A model generated the notes under the pieces. That model ran no database searches. It was not told the origin of the DNA and saw only the letters and a program-made list of their open reading frames with translations. DNA of 13,410 nucleotides, from contig CAMPHU010000126.1 in NCBI GenBank assembly GCA_946886065.1, forward strand, positions 1 through 13,410, written 5' to 3'. Below, in pieces: positions 1 through 7,591 of the stretch (position 1 is its first letter; every line of letters starts with the position of its first letter). The DNA is from an uncultured Massilia sp. (GTDB taxonomy: Bacteria > Pseudomonadota > Gammaproteobacteria > Burkholderiales > Burkholderiaceae). Both the position numbers and the translations under genes were made by a program.

Positions 1-30
1 TTTTTCATTGAGGTGGTGTGCGACCCAAGT

Positions 31-954
31 TCAGACGTACGCCAAATCGTGCTGCCGAATGACCACGTCGATCCAGTCATTCGTATGGCTGAACCGGTAG
101 CCCAGCGCCTTGGCGCGCGCGGTATCCAGCACCAGCGCCGACGGAAAATCGAAGGGCGACAATAGCCCCGGCGCCGCCACCTGCGCCGCCTGACGCGGGA
201 AGGCTTCCTCGTCCAGCGCCTTGGCCACCCGCGCATGCAGGGCAAGCGCCGACAGCGGGCCGTCGGCCGCGGCGTTCACCGGCCCGGTAAATCCCTGTTC
301 CCCCGCCCACACCAGGAAGTTGGCCGCTTCCTTGGCCTGCATGAAGGACACGTCCGCCTGGGCGTTCGAATACGGCAGCGCGGCGCGCAGGCGCACCAGG
401 TCGACGTAGTGGGCGAGGCGGCCGGTGAAGTCGTCCGGGCCGCCCAGCACGTGGGCCAGGCGCGCGGTCACCACCGGCAAGCTGCCGTCGCGGTACAGGT
501 AGGCTTCAGCCTGGATCTTGCCATCCACATAACTCTCGACGGCGCGGGCTGGATCATGCCAGGGGTAGCCGGCGTCGATCGGCTGGGCGTGGACCTTGAG
601 GTCGCGCTCGGCGAAGGGGCGGCCGGGCGGCTCGAGCTCGCGGTAGGCGTCGATGGTCGAGGTCATGACGTAGCGCCCGACCCGGCCGCCGAACACGCGC
701 ACCGAAATCGCCGCGTCGAGCGGCGAGTAGCACATCTGGTCGTAGACGATGTCGAAACGGCTGGCGCCGAAGGCGGCGCGCATGGCGGACTCGTTGCGGC
801 GGTCGACACGCACGCGGGTGATGCGGTGGCCAAAGGGATCGGGCGCATAGCCCCTTGTAGCGATTGTCACACGATGGCCGGCCAGAAGAAGGCGCTGGAC
901 CAGCAATTTGCCGAAAAAGCGGGTGCCGCCGATCACCAATATATTCTTGGCCAT
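31..954 (-). CDS. SDR-type NAD-dependent epimerase/dehydratase
   Basis: A 307-residue protein of the extended or atypical short-chain dehydrogenase fold. It opens with a Rossmann nucleotide-binding motif (GGTRFFG, residues 9-15) directly after the first beta strand. It also has a TSTIDAY segment near residues 98-104 and a Y142-x3-K146 pair, which match the family's catalytic Ser/Thr and YxxxK. This supports an NAD(P)-dependent cytosolic enzyme acting on a sugar nucleotide or similar substrate; the substrate cannot be read from the sequence. The ATG at 954-952 is preceded by AAGGA about 6 bases upstream, which supports this start. It is transcribed divergently from a LysR gene, and the shared gap holds a sigma70-like promoter for this gene plus a LysR-type palindrome, so LysR control is likely (inference). 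Only 30 bases follow the stop, and no terminator is visible there. Confidence is high in the fold and low in the exact reaction. Confidence 0.85.
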   Translation of the reverse strand: MAKNILVIGGTRFFGKLLVQRLLLAGHRVTIATRGYAPDPFGHRITRVRVDRRNESAMRAAFGASRFDIVYDQMCYSPLDAAISVRVFGGRVGRYVMTSTIDAYRELEPPGRPFAERDLKVHAQPIDAGYPWHDPARAVESYVDGKIQAEAYLYRDGSLPVVTARLAHVLGGPDDFTGRLAHYVDLVRLRAALPYSNAQADVSFMQAKEAANFLVWAGEQGFTGPVNAAADGPLSALALHARVAKALDEEAFPRQAAQVAAPGLLSPFDFPSALVLDTARAKALGYRFSHTNDWIDVVIRQHDLAYV

Positions 955-979
955 GACTTTTCCTTGTGTGATGGGCTAT

Positions 980-1009
980 ATTGTATTTTCTGGCAGTTAA
1001 TCCCTTCAA
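980..1009 (-). promoter_or_regulatory. sigma70-like promoter of the epimerase gene
   Basis: Read on the minus strand, TTGAAG (1009-1004), an 18-bp spacer and TACAAT (985-980) resemble -35 and -10 boxes, with 4/6 and 5/6 matches. The predicted start is near 973, giving a leader of about 18 bases that ends in the AAGGA ribosome site. The LysR-type palindrome is centred about 66 bp upstream of that start, where LysR activators usually bind. Confidence 0.5.
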
Positions 1010-1031
1010 CCTAGAAAAAGTACAGGATTGA

Positions 1032-1046
1032 ATAAGAAATTCTTAT
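1032..1046. promoter_or_regulatory. LysR-type operator palindrome (T-N11-A)
   Basis: ATAAGAAATTCTTAT is a perfect inverted repeat, with 7-bp arms around a single A, in the gap between the divergent epimerase and lysR genes. T1033 and A1045 are separated by exactly 11 bases, the T-N11-A signature of LysR-type binding sites. It lies near -66 relative to the predicted epimerase start and just before the lysR ribosome site. One site could therefore activate the epimerase and repress lysR. The site is seen in the sequence; the binding protein is inferred. Confidence 0.6.
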
Positions 1047-1059
1047 GCATGGAGGCGGC

Positions 1060-1959
1060 ATGAAGCCTTTGCGCAGTCTGTCCGGCCTGATCGACTTCGA
1101 GTGTGCAGCGCGCTGGGGCAGCTTCAAGCTGGCTGCGCGCGAGCTGCACAAGACGCCGGCGGCGGTCAGCCAGCAGGTCAAGCAGCTGGAGGAGAACGTC
1201 GGTTTTCCCTTGTTCGTGCGCCATCCGCGCCACATTTCGCTCACCGAAAAGGGGCAGGAGCTGTCGGTCGCCACCGGGCGCATGCTGGCCGACCTGCGCG
1301 CCAAGGTGGCGGCGCTGCAGCGCGGCGACGAGGAATCGGTGCTGCGGATCTCGACCACGCACTCGTTCGCGATCAAGTGGCTGGTGCCGCGCATGCACCG
1401 CTTCACCAAGCTGTGTCCCGAGCTCGACATCCGCATCGATTCCAACGACGCGCCGGTGGACCTGCACGCCGACAGTACCGACGTGGCGATCCGCTACGGG
1501 CCGGTGCGCGAGGGGGATCCGTCGGTCCTGTTCCGCGAGCGCCTGGTGCCGGTGTACAGCCCCGAGCTGCTGGCGCCGGGGCAGGCCGATTTGACCTTGG
1601 CCGACCTGCCGCATTGCCGGCTGCTGGTGGAGCAGTCGCCCGAGGCCTGGCTGCAGCTGCTCAACGAAAACAAGGCGCTCAAGGGCAAGTACGACTTCTC
1701 GCGCGGGTACAGCCATTGGGGCGTGCTGGTGCAGGCGGCCGTCGCGGGGCAGGGCGTGGCCCTGGTCCCGTATGGGATCGCGTTCCAGGATATCGTGAAG
1801 GGCGCGCTCAGGCAGATACCGGCGCGCAGTGCGCCGTTTGCGAACGGCTACAAGTTCCTGGTGAATCCGCACAAGGAGCATATGCTCAAGGTGCAGCGCT
1901 TCAGGGCGTGGATGGTGGGGGAGATGGAAGAGATGCGGGCGTCGCTGGACAAGGTTTGA
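1060..1959 (+). CDS. LysR-family transcriptional regulator (GcvA-like)
   Basis: A 299-residue LysR-type regulator of usual length. The winged helix-turn-helix occupies about residues 5-65, with the recognition region SFKLAARELHKTPAAVSQQV at 21-40 followed by the typical F-V-R-x-x-R-x-x-x-L-T-x-x-G wing. The rest is a periplasmic-binding-protein-like effector domain. Its overall sequence resembles the GcvA group (DFECAARWGSF; VAIRYG; VAAGQGVAL-like segment). An in-frame ATG at 1045 would add five residues. The start at 1060 is preferred because GGAGG lies at 1051-1055, between the two ATGs, and because the first ATG falls inside the operator palindrome. The effector is unknown. The divergent epimerase is the most likely target, along with autoregulation, as is common for the family (inference). 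Confidence 0.93.
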   Translation: MKPLRSLSGLIDFECAARWGSFKLAARELHKTPAAVSQQVKQLEENVGFPLFVRHPRHISLTEKGQELSVATGRMLADLRAKVAALQRGDEESVLRISTTHSFAIKWLVPRMHRFTKLCPELDIRIDSNDAPVDLHADSTDVAIRYGPVREGDPSVLFRERLVPVYSPELLAPGQADLTLADLPHCRLLVEQSPEAWLQLLNENKALKGKYDFSRGYSHWGVLVQAAVAGQGVALVPYGIAFQDIVKGALRQIPARSAPFANGYKFLVNPHKEHMLKVQRFRAWMVGEMEEMRASLDKV

Positions 1960-2030
1960 GCTGCCCCGCAGCGCGGGCAAGCTTGGCCCCCCTTGGCGGG
2001 GACCCAGGTTCCGCGCCGCAGCCACAAACA

Positions 2031-2060
2031 AGAACGGCAGCCGCGAAGGCTGCCGTTTTT
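2031..2060. terminator. bidirectional intrinsic terminator between lysR and the POT gene
   Basis: A 9-bp perfect stem (ACGGCAGCC / GGCTGCCGT) closes on GCGAA and is followed by TTTTT on the plus strand. On the minus strand the loop reads TTCGC and the tail contains T-rich GTTCTTG. It lies between two convergent stop codons and can end both transcripts, more strongly in the lysR direction. Confidence 0.85.
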
Positions 2061-2077
2061 ATTGGAACTGAAGACGC

Positions 2078-3583
2078 TTACTTCACGCCGTGCATCAGTT
2101 TCTGGATCAGCGGAGCGATCAGGAACAGCAGCACGCCGCCGCCCAGCAGGATCCAGAAGCCGAAGGTATAGCCATCCAGCGCCGAGGCCACCGACATGCC
2201 GGTCTCACCCGACACGTGCGAGGCGAAGATGCCCGACAGGTTGTTGCCGATACCGGTCGACAGGAACCAGCCGCCCATGCCCAGGCCCACCAGGCGGGTC
2301 GGCGCCAGCTTGGTCACCATCGACAGTCCGATCGGCGACAGGCACAGCTCGCCGATCGACTGGATCACGTACACCATGAACAGGGTCCAGAACGGGATCT
2401 TGCCCTGGTCGTTGATCAGCTGGGTGAGCGCGTACATCAGCAGGCCGAAGGCCAGGCCGTTGAAGATGATGCCCAGGCCGAATTTGCGCGGGATCGACGG
2501 GTTGGTGTTGCGCTTGCCCAGCATGACCCAGATGGCGGCGATGATCGGTGCGCAGATGATGATGGCGATCGAGTTCACCGACTGGAACCAGGCCACCGGG
2601 AAGGTCCAGTCGCCGAAGTCGCGGTTCACGATCTGGTCGGCCAGGAAGGTGAACGAGCTGCCGGCCTGCTCGAAGAAGCACCAGAACAGGATGTTGAAGA
2701 AGAAGATGATCATCATGGCGATGGTCTTGTCGCGCGAGACGGCGCCTTCGCGCACGCCTTCGACGATCAGCATCAGGGCCAGGATGATGAACAGCACGGT
2801 CAGCACGACCTGCAGGTTGGCGGCGCCGGCCTGCAGCAGCAGGTAGACGACCGGGATCACCACCAGCGAGCCGATGACCACGCCGATCAGGCGCTTCGGG
2901 CTGGCCAGTTCGCCGACCGGTGCGCCGATGCCCTTGAGCTGCTTGCGGCCGAAGTAGAACCACACCAGCGACAGCAGCATGCCCACGCCCGAAGCGAAGA
3001 ACACGATCTTGTAGGCCGGGGTGTCGCCGGTGTTGAACACGTTCTGCGCCAGCTGCTGGGTCAGGATCGGCGAGATGAAGGCGCCGGCGTTGATGCCCAT
3101 GTAGAAGATGGTGAAGCCCGAATCGCGGCGGGTGTCATGGATGGCGTACAGCTGGCCGACCATGGCCGAGATGTTCGGCTTGAACATGCCGTTGCCGACG
3201 ATGATGGTCGCCAGGCCGAGCTTGAAGACATCCTGGCTCGGGATGGTGATCATGAACAGGCCGGCCGCCATGAAGACCGCGCCGACGAGGATCGAGCGCT
3301 GGTAGCCGATGACGCGGTCGGCCACGTAGCCGCCGAAGACGGCGCCGGCGTACACCAGCGCGAGGTAGGAACCGTAGGTCAGGTTGGCGTCGGCCTGGCC
3401 GACCGCGTCGCCGCCGTAGAACTGGGCGACGATGTAGAGCACCAGGGCCCAACGGATGCCGTAGAAAGCGAACCGTTCCCAGAATTCAGTCATGAACAGC
3501 ATCCACAGCGGTGCTGGATGGCCCATGAACTGCTTGAATTCTGGGATAGGTCCCTTGGCAGGTGAAGTAGCTGCACCGCTCAT
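2078..3583 (-). CDS. proton-dependent oligopeptide transporter (POT/PTR2, MFS)
   Basis: A 501-residue inner-membrane protein of the POT/PTR2 family, which imports di- and tripeptides with protons; E. coli DtpA is of nearly identical length. Family hallmarks are visible: ExxERFAFYG at 33-42 in helix 1 (a variant of ExxERFxYYG with Phe replacing the first Tyr), GGYVADRVIGYQR at 84-96, GNGMFKPNIS at 130-139 and FYMGINAGA at 160-168. Many hydrophobic segments follow, consistent with 12-14 helices. An upstream ATG would add 24 polar residues, but GGGAGGA stands 5 bases before the ATG at 3583-3581, which settles the start. A TAGAAT at 3670-3665 (minus) is a candidate -10 without a convincing -35; the leader between contains a 12-bp palindrome. 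The gene is divergent from ppnN and convergent with lysR, so it appears monocistronic. Substrate preference cannot be told from sequence. Confidence 0.93.
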   Translation of the reverse strand: MSGAATSPAKGPIPEFKQFMGHPAPLWMLFMTEFWERFAFYGIRWALVLYIVAQFYGGDAVGQADANLTYGSYLALVYAGAVFGGYVADRVIGYQRSILVGAVFMAAGLFMITIPSQDVFKLGLATIIVGNGMFKPNISAMVGQLYAIHDTRRDSGFTIFYMGINAGAFISPILTQQLAQNVFNTGDTPAYKIVFFASGVGMLLSLVWFYFGRKQLKGIGAPVGELASPKRLIGVVIGSLVVIPVVYLLLQAGAANLQVVLTVLFIILALMLIVEGVREGAVSRDKTIAMMIIFFFNILFWCFFEQAGSSFTFLADQIVNRDFGDWTFPVAWFQSVNSIAIIICAPIIAAIWVMLGKRNTNPSIPRKFGLGIIFNGLAFGLLMYALTQLINDQGKIPFWTLFMVYVIQSIGELCLSPIGLSMVTKLAPTRLVGLGMGGWFLSTGIGNNLSGIFASHVSGETGMSVASALDGYTFGFWILLGGGVLLFLIAPLIQKLMHGVK

Positions 3584-3634
3584 GCGGTTCCTCCCGAAAT
3601 TATGTTTGTCTCGATGGATTGGTTTTATGGAGAA

Positions 3635-3646
3635 TCGGCATGCCGA
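3635..3646. promoter_or_regulatory. 12-bp palindrome in the POT gene leader
   Basis: TCGGCATGCCGA is a perfect palindrome flanked on both sides by AGAAT-like sequence (AGAA before, GAAT after). It lies 52 bp upstream of the POT start codon, just downstream of the candidate -10. It could be an operator or a small leader hairpin; chance is also possible. Confidence 0.25.
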
Positions 3647-3831
3647 GAATTCCAATAGGCACGCATTCTAGTGCATATCTGTCAGCGCAAGCGAATTTTT
3701 TCCAGCTGTGTTAATACGCGCGCATGCAGGCGCACGGGGGTAGAGCGCAGGAGAGGCAAAATGTTGCACTTTGGCGTATATTGCCTATCAGGCCTGTCCG
3801 TTACACAGTTAGAGAGAAGGAAAATAACACC

Positions 3832-5202
3832 ATGACCCATGATGTAGTCGATACGCTTATTTCCCCGGAAGGCCGCCTGGAAGTGCTGTCCAAGGCGGAG
3901 GTGGCCAAGCTGCTCGACACCAGCAAGGCCGGCCTGTATGACATTTTTCGCAAGTGCGCGCTGGCGGTGCTGAACAGCGGCAGCGACATCGATGACGGCA
4001 AGGAGCTGATGGAGCGCTACGCCAGCTTCGACATCAGCATCCTGCAGCGCGAGCGCGGGATCAAGCTCGACATCCGCGGCGCGCCGGCGCACGCCTTCGT
4101 CGACGGCAAGATGATCAAGGGTATCCACGAACACCTGTTCGCCGTGTTGCGCGACATCGTGTATGTACACTTCGACGTTACCGACAATCCCAAATTCGAC
4201 ATGACCCGTACCGAAAGCATCACGGACGCGGTCTTTCACATCCTGCGCAACGCCAACGTGTTCCAGGCGCAGCGCAATCCCAACCTGGTGGTGTGCTGGG
4301 GTGGCCACTCGATCAGCCGGGTGGAGTACAGCTACACCAAGGAAGTGGGCTATGCGCTGGGCCTGCGCGAGCTGGACATCTGCACCGGCTGCGGCCCGGG
4401 CGCCATGAAGGGCCCCATGAAAGGCGCGACCATCGGCCACGCCAAGCAGCGCCTGAGCGGCGGCCGCTACCTAGGCATCTCGGAGCCGGGCATCATCGCG
4501 GCCGAGTCGCCGAACCCGATCGTCAACGACCTGGTGATCATGCCGGACATCGAGAAGCGCCTGGAGGCGTTTGTCCGCACCGGCCACGGCATCGTGGTGT
4601 TCCCGGGCGGTGCGGGCACGGCGGAAGAGATCCTTTATATCCTGGGCATCCTGCTCCATCCGGACAATGCGGAGATTCCGTTCCCGCTGGTTTTCACGGG
4701 GCCGGCCACGGCGCGCGAGTATTTCACGCAGATCGACAACTTCATCGGCCTGACACTGGGCGAGGCGGCGCAGCGGCGCTACAAGATCATCATCGACGAT
4801 CCGGACGCCGTGGCGCGCGAGATGCATGCGGGGATCAAGCAGGTGCGTGAGTACCGCAAGGCGCACAGCGACGCCTATTACTTCAACTGGCGGCTCAAGA
4901 TCGACCAGGAATTCCAGCGGCCGTTCCGGCCGACGCACGAGAACATGCGCAACCTGAAGCTGCACCGGGCGCAGGAATCGCACCTGCTGGCGGCGAACCT
5001 GCGCAGGGCGTTCTCCGGGGTGGTGGCGGGGAACGTGAAGGAAGAGGGGATACGCGCGATCGAGAAGTACGGGAAGTACGAGATCCAGGGCGAGAGCGCG
5101 ATCATGGGGCCGATGGATGCCTTGCTGGCGTCGTTCGTGGAGCAGAGCAGGATGAAGTTGCCAGGGAAGGCGTATATTCCTTGCTATACGATCGTTCAGT
5201 AA
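3832..5202 (+). CDS. ppnN: pyrimidine/purine nucleotide 5'-monophosphate nucleosidase PpnN (LOG family)
   Basis: A 456-residue protein that resembles E. coli PpnN (YgdH, 454 residues) along its whole length. It cleaves nucleoside 5'-monophosphates to base and ribose 5-phosphate; in E. coli it is activated by (p)ppGpp and affects growth versus persistence. The order is an N-terminal PpnN-specific domain (SxxxLYDIFRKCALAVLNSG), a central Rossmann LOG/lysine-decarboxylase-like domain, and a C-terminal DUF3412-type domain ending RMKLPGKAYIPCY. Motifs are CTGCGPGAMKGPMKG from residue 184 and the signature PGGAGTAEE at 258-266. The open frame extends 36 codons upstream, but the ATG at 3832 has AGAAGGA about 10 bases before it and matches the family N-terminus. 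No strong promoter is evident: TTGCAC (3764) with TATCAG (3786) is weak. It is divergent from the POT gene and followed by a REP-like repeat and a terminator. Confidence 0.95.
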   Translation: MTHDVVDTLISPEGRLEVLSKAEVAKLLDTSKAGLYDIFRKCALAVLNSGSDIDDGKELMERYASFDISILQRERGIKLDIRGAPAHAFVDGKMIKGIHEHLFAVLRDIVYVHFDVTDNPKFDMTRTESITDAVFHILRNANVFQAQRNPNLVVCWGGHSISRVEYSYTKEVGYALGLRELDICTGCGPGAMKGPMKGATIGHAKQRLSGGRYLGISEPGIIAAESPNPIVNDLVIMPDIEKRLEAFVRTGHGIVVFPGGAGTAEEILYILGILLHPDNAEIPFPLVFTGPATAREYFTQIDNFIGLTLGEAAQRRYKIIIDDPDAVAREMHAGIKQVREYRKAHSDAYYFNWRLKIDQEFQRPFRPTHENMRNLKLHRAQESHLLAANLRRAFSGVVAGNVKEEGIRAIEKYGKYEIQGESAIMGPMDALLASFVEQSRMKLPGKAYIPCYTIVQ

Positions 5203-5230
5203 GGTTCTGCCGCGGCCAGGTCCTCACCCC

Positions 5231-5257
5231 CGTCATCCCGCCTTCGCGGGGATGACG
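5231..5257. repeat. REP-like palindromic repeat, copy 1 (imperfect)
   Basis: CGTCATCCC and GGGATGACG arms surround GCCTTCGCG. Compared with the copy near the right edge this one lacks one C, leaving a bulge in the stem. The shared core GTCATCCC(C)GC-CTNC-GCGGGGATGAC and the intergenic location after a stop codon fit a dispersed extragenic palindrome. Confidence 0.7.
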
Positions 5258-5300
5258 TTACAGGGTGCGGGCCGCAAATCCGACGCAGTTCTGCTTGAAT

Positions 5301-5335
5301 AAAAAAGGCGGGCGTGCCATGCACGTCCGCCTTTT
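5301..5335. terminator. bidirectional intrinsic terminator between ppnN and lysS
   Basis: A 15-bp stem (5303-5317 with 5321-5335, one G-T wobble) closes on the loop CAT. The arms are GGCGGGCGTGC and GCACGTCCGCC with AAAA/TTTT flanks. It ends in TTTT on the plus strand and TTTTTT on the minus strand, so it can terminate both ppnN and the prfB-HAD-lysS transcript. Confidence 0.88.
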
Positions 5336-5366
5336 CCACTTGGCCGCCGCGGCGGCCCATTCAAGC

Positions 5367-6902
5367 TCAGTCTTCTTTGCGCAGATGCGGGAACAGCAGC
5401 ACGTCGCGGATATTCGGCGAATCCGTAATCAGCATCATCAAGCGGTCGATACCGATCCCGCAGCCACCCGCCGGCGGCATGCCGTATTCCAGCGCACGGA
5501 TGTAGTCCGCGTCGAAATACATCGCCTCCTCATCGCCCGCGTCCTTCGCAGCCACCTGTGACAGGAAGCGCGCCGCCTGGTCTTCCGGATCGTTCAGCTC
5601 CGAGAAGCCGTTGGCGATCTCGCGGCCCACCATGAACAGCTCGAAGCGCTCGGTGATGCCTTCGCGGGTGTCCGAGGCGCGCGCCAGCGGCGAGACTTCC
5701 ACCGGGTAGTCGATGATGAAGGTCGGTTCCCACAGCAGGGCTTCCGCGGTCTCTTCGAACAGCGCCAGCTGCAGCGCGCCCAGGCCGGAAGTTGCGAAGG
5801 GCTTGACGCCGAACTTCAGCAGTTCTTCCTTGAGGAAGTCCATCGAGTTCAGCTGCTCCGGGGTGTAGCCCGGCGCGTACTTGTCGATCGCCTCGACGAT
5901 GGTCAGGCGCTGGAAAGGCTTGGACAGGTCCAGCTCGCGGCCGCCGTAGGTCAGCATGGCGCTGCCGTGGGCGTCGACCGCGGCCTGGCGGATCACCTGC
6001 TCGGTGAAGTCCATGATCCACTTGTAGTCGGTGTAGGCCGCATAGAATTCCATCATCGTGAATTCCGGGTTGTGACGGACCGACACGCCTTCGTTGCGGA
6101 AGTTGCGGTTGATCTCGAACACACGGTCGAAACCGCCCACCACCAGGCGCTTCAGGTAGAGCTCGGGCGCGATACGCAGGTACATTTCCATGTCCAGCGC
6201 GTTGTGGTGGGTGATGAAAGGCTTGGCCGCGGCGCCGCCCGGGATCGGGTGCAGCATCGGGGTCTCGACTTCCATGAAGCCGTGCTTTTCCATGAAGCGG
6301 CGCATCGACGACATCGCGGCGGTACGCGCCTTGAAGGTGCGGCGCGTCTCTTCGTTCATGATCAGGTCGACGTAGCGCTGGCGGTACTTGGTCTCCTGGT
6401 CGGCCAGGCCGTGGAACTTGTCCGGCAGCGGGCGCAGCGACTTGGAGATCAAACGCAGCTTGCTCACCTTGACGGTCAGCTCGTCGGTCTTGGTCTTGAA
6501 CAGGGTGCCTTCCACGCCCAGGATGTCGCCCAGGTCGTAGTGGTGCAGGGCTTCCATCGCCTCCGCGCCGGCATTGTCCAGGGTGACGTAGATCTGGATG
6601 CGGCCGTCGGCCATCGGGCCCGACGAATCCTGCAGGGTCGCGAACGCGGCCTTCTTGCCGGCTTCGCGCTTGAGCATCATGCGGCCGGCCAGGACGACCG
6701 CCACCGGGGATGCTTCCAGCTCTTCGCGGCTCTTGGCGCCGTGCTCTTCGGTCAGGTTGGCGGCCTTGTCCTGCGGGACGAAGTCGTTCGGGAAAGGATT
6801 GCCCAGCTGGCGCAGCGCGGCCAGCTTGGCGCGGCGCTCGGCCATGATCTTGTTGTCGTCGGCGGCCACGATGGGCGCCTGTTCTTGGTTTTCCGTAGTC
6901 AT
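5367..6902 (-). CDS. lysS: lysyl-tRNA synthetase, class II
   Basis: A 511-residue class II lysyl-tRNA synthetase, the usual length, which charges tRNA-Lys in the cytosol. An N-terminal OB-fold anticodon-binding region (about 65-155; [20 protein letters not shown]) is followed by the catalytic domain. That domain has motif 1 ([22 protein letters not shown] region, about 208-229), motif 2 (FRNEG at 268-272) and motif 3 ([10 protein letters not shown] at 479-488). The frame is open 15 codons further upstream, but MTTENQEQ is the normal start type and leaves a 25-base gap to the HAD gene upstream. The Shine-Dalgarno is weak: only AAAAAGAA lies before the ATG. Translation may therefore rely partly on the upstream cistrons (inference). 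It is the last gene of the prfB-HAD-lysS operon and is followed by a strong terminator. Confidence 0.97.
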   Translation of the reverse strand: MTTENQEQAPIVAADDNKIMAERRAKLAALRQLGNPFPNDFVPQDKAANLTEEHGAKSREELEASPVAVVLAGRMMLKREAGKKAAFATLQDSSGPMADGRIQIYVTLDNAGAEAMEALHHYDLGDILGVEGTLFKTKTDELTVKVSKLRLISKSLRPLPDKFHGLADQETKYRQRYVDLIMNEETRRTFKARTAAMSSMRRFMEKHGFMEVETPMLHPIPGGAAAKPFITHHNALDMEMYLRIAPELYLKRLVVGGFDRVFEINRNFRNEGVSVRHNPEFTMMEFYAAYTDYKWIMDFTEQVIRQAAVDAHGSAMLTYGGRELDLSKPFQRLTIVEAIDKYAPGYTPEQLNSMDFLKEELLKFGVKPFATSGLGALQLALFEETAEALLWEPTFIIDYPVEVSPLARASDTREGITERFELFMVGREIANGFSELNDPEDQAARFLSQVAAKDAGDEEAMYFDADYIRALEYGMPPAGGCGIGIDRLMMLITDSPNIRDVLLFPHLRKED

Positions 6903-6927
6903 GATGGATGGATTCTTTTTAAATTGT

Positions 6928-7590
6928 TCAGGCGAACAGGCTGTCAACGTCCAGCGCGGCGAAGTCGTTGACGATGGCCACGATATTGTCGAACTCGGCG
7001 AAGCTCGAGGCGGGCAGGGTGGTCGTCAGGACTACCGCGCGCATGCCGGCGCGGCGCGCCGCTTCCACGCCCAGCGGCGCGTCCTCGAACACGATGCAGT
7101 GTTCGGGCGCGACGCCGCAGCGCCTGGCCGCTTCCAGGAACACGTCCGGATGCGGCTTGCCGCGCGCGACATCGGCGGCGCCGACGATCGCGTCGAAATG
7201 GCGGCGCAGGTCCAGGCCGTCGAGCGTGAACTCGATGTTGGCCGGCGGCGCGGCGGTGGCCACGGCCAGCTTCGTGCCGCTCGCCCTCGCGGTCGCGATC
7301 AGGTCCTCGAAACCGCTCACCGCGCGCAGGTGCGGCGCGTACAGCTCGCGGTAGACGCCTTCCTTCTCGTGGATCAGGGTCGCGACTTCGTCGTCGGCCA
7401 GTTCTTGCTCGAGGTGCGAGCGGATGATCTCCTGGCCCTGGCGGCCGGCCGTGGTGCGGAAGAACTCGTCCGCGTCCACGGCCTTGCCGCGCCGTTCGAA
7501 GAAGGTGATCCACGAACGGGTGTGGAAGGCCATGTTGTCGACGATCGTGCCGTCCATGTCGAAGACGAAGGCGCGTGCTGCGTGACTCAT
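6928..7590 (-). CDS. HAD-superfamily phosphatase / beta-phosphoglucomutase-like hydrolase
   Basis: A 220-residue HAD subfamily IA protein. The catalytic motifs are intact: nucleophile D11 and acid/base D13 in FDMDGT, T112 in ATAAP (motif II), K145 in GKPHPDVF (motif III) and E169-D170 in FEDAPLG (motif IV). A helical cap of about 75 residues follows the first motif, as in beta-phosphoglucomutase and phosphoglycolate-type phosphatases. It is expected to be a cytosolic Mg2+-dependent phosphatase or mutase; the substrate is not evident. The ATG at 7590-7588 lies one base after the prfB stop codon, with AGGG inside the prfB end as a possible ribosome site. This implies translational coupling to prfB. 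lysS starts 25 bases downstream. The position between two translation genes may mean only co-expression. Confidence 0.9.
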   Translation of the reverse strand: MSHAARAFVFDMDGTIVDNMAFHTRSWITFFERRGKAVDADEFFRTTAGRQGQEIIRSHLEQELADDEVATLIHEKEGVYRELYAPHLRAVSGFEDLIATARASGTKLAVATAAPPANIEFTLDGLDLRRHFDAIVGAADVARGKPHPDVFLEAARRCGVAPEHCIVFEDAPLGVEAARRAGMRAVVLTTTLPASSFAEFDNIVAIVNDFAALDVDSLFA

Positions 7591-7591
7591 C

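Noticed and set aside
1..30. Possible start of another minus-strand gene at ATG 8-6
   Set aside because: Only the first two codons would be inside the window and no Shine-Dalgarno is visible before it, so it cannot be supported.
235..1014. 259-codon plus-strand frame opposite the epimerase
   Set aside because: Antisense shadow of a well-supported SDR gene, with low-complexity His/Arg/Val-rich translation and no ribosome site.
2090..3565. 491-codon plus-strand frame opposite the peptide transporter
   Set aside because: Its translation is rich in His, Asp, Gln and Arg with no recognisable domain, as expected for the antisense of a high-GC membrane protein gene.
3764..3791. Promoter for ppnN (TTGCAC, 16 bp, TATCAG)
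   Set aside because: The match is weak in both boxes. An overlapping TATATT gives a different register without a -35, so neither is reliable.
5967..6971. 334-codon plus-strand frame opposite lysS
   Set aside because: Antisense of a conserved tRNA synthetase, with no domain and a composition typical of high-GC shadows.
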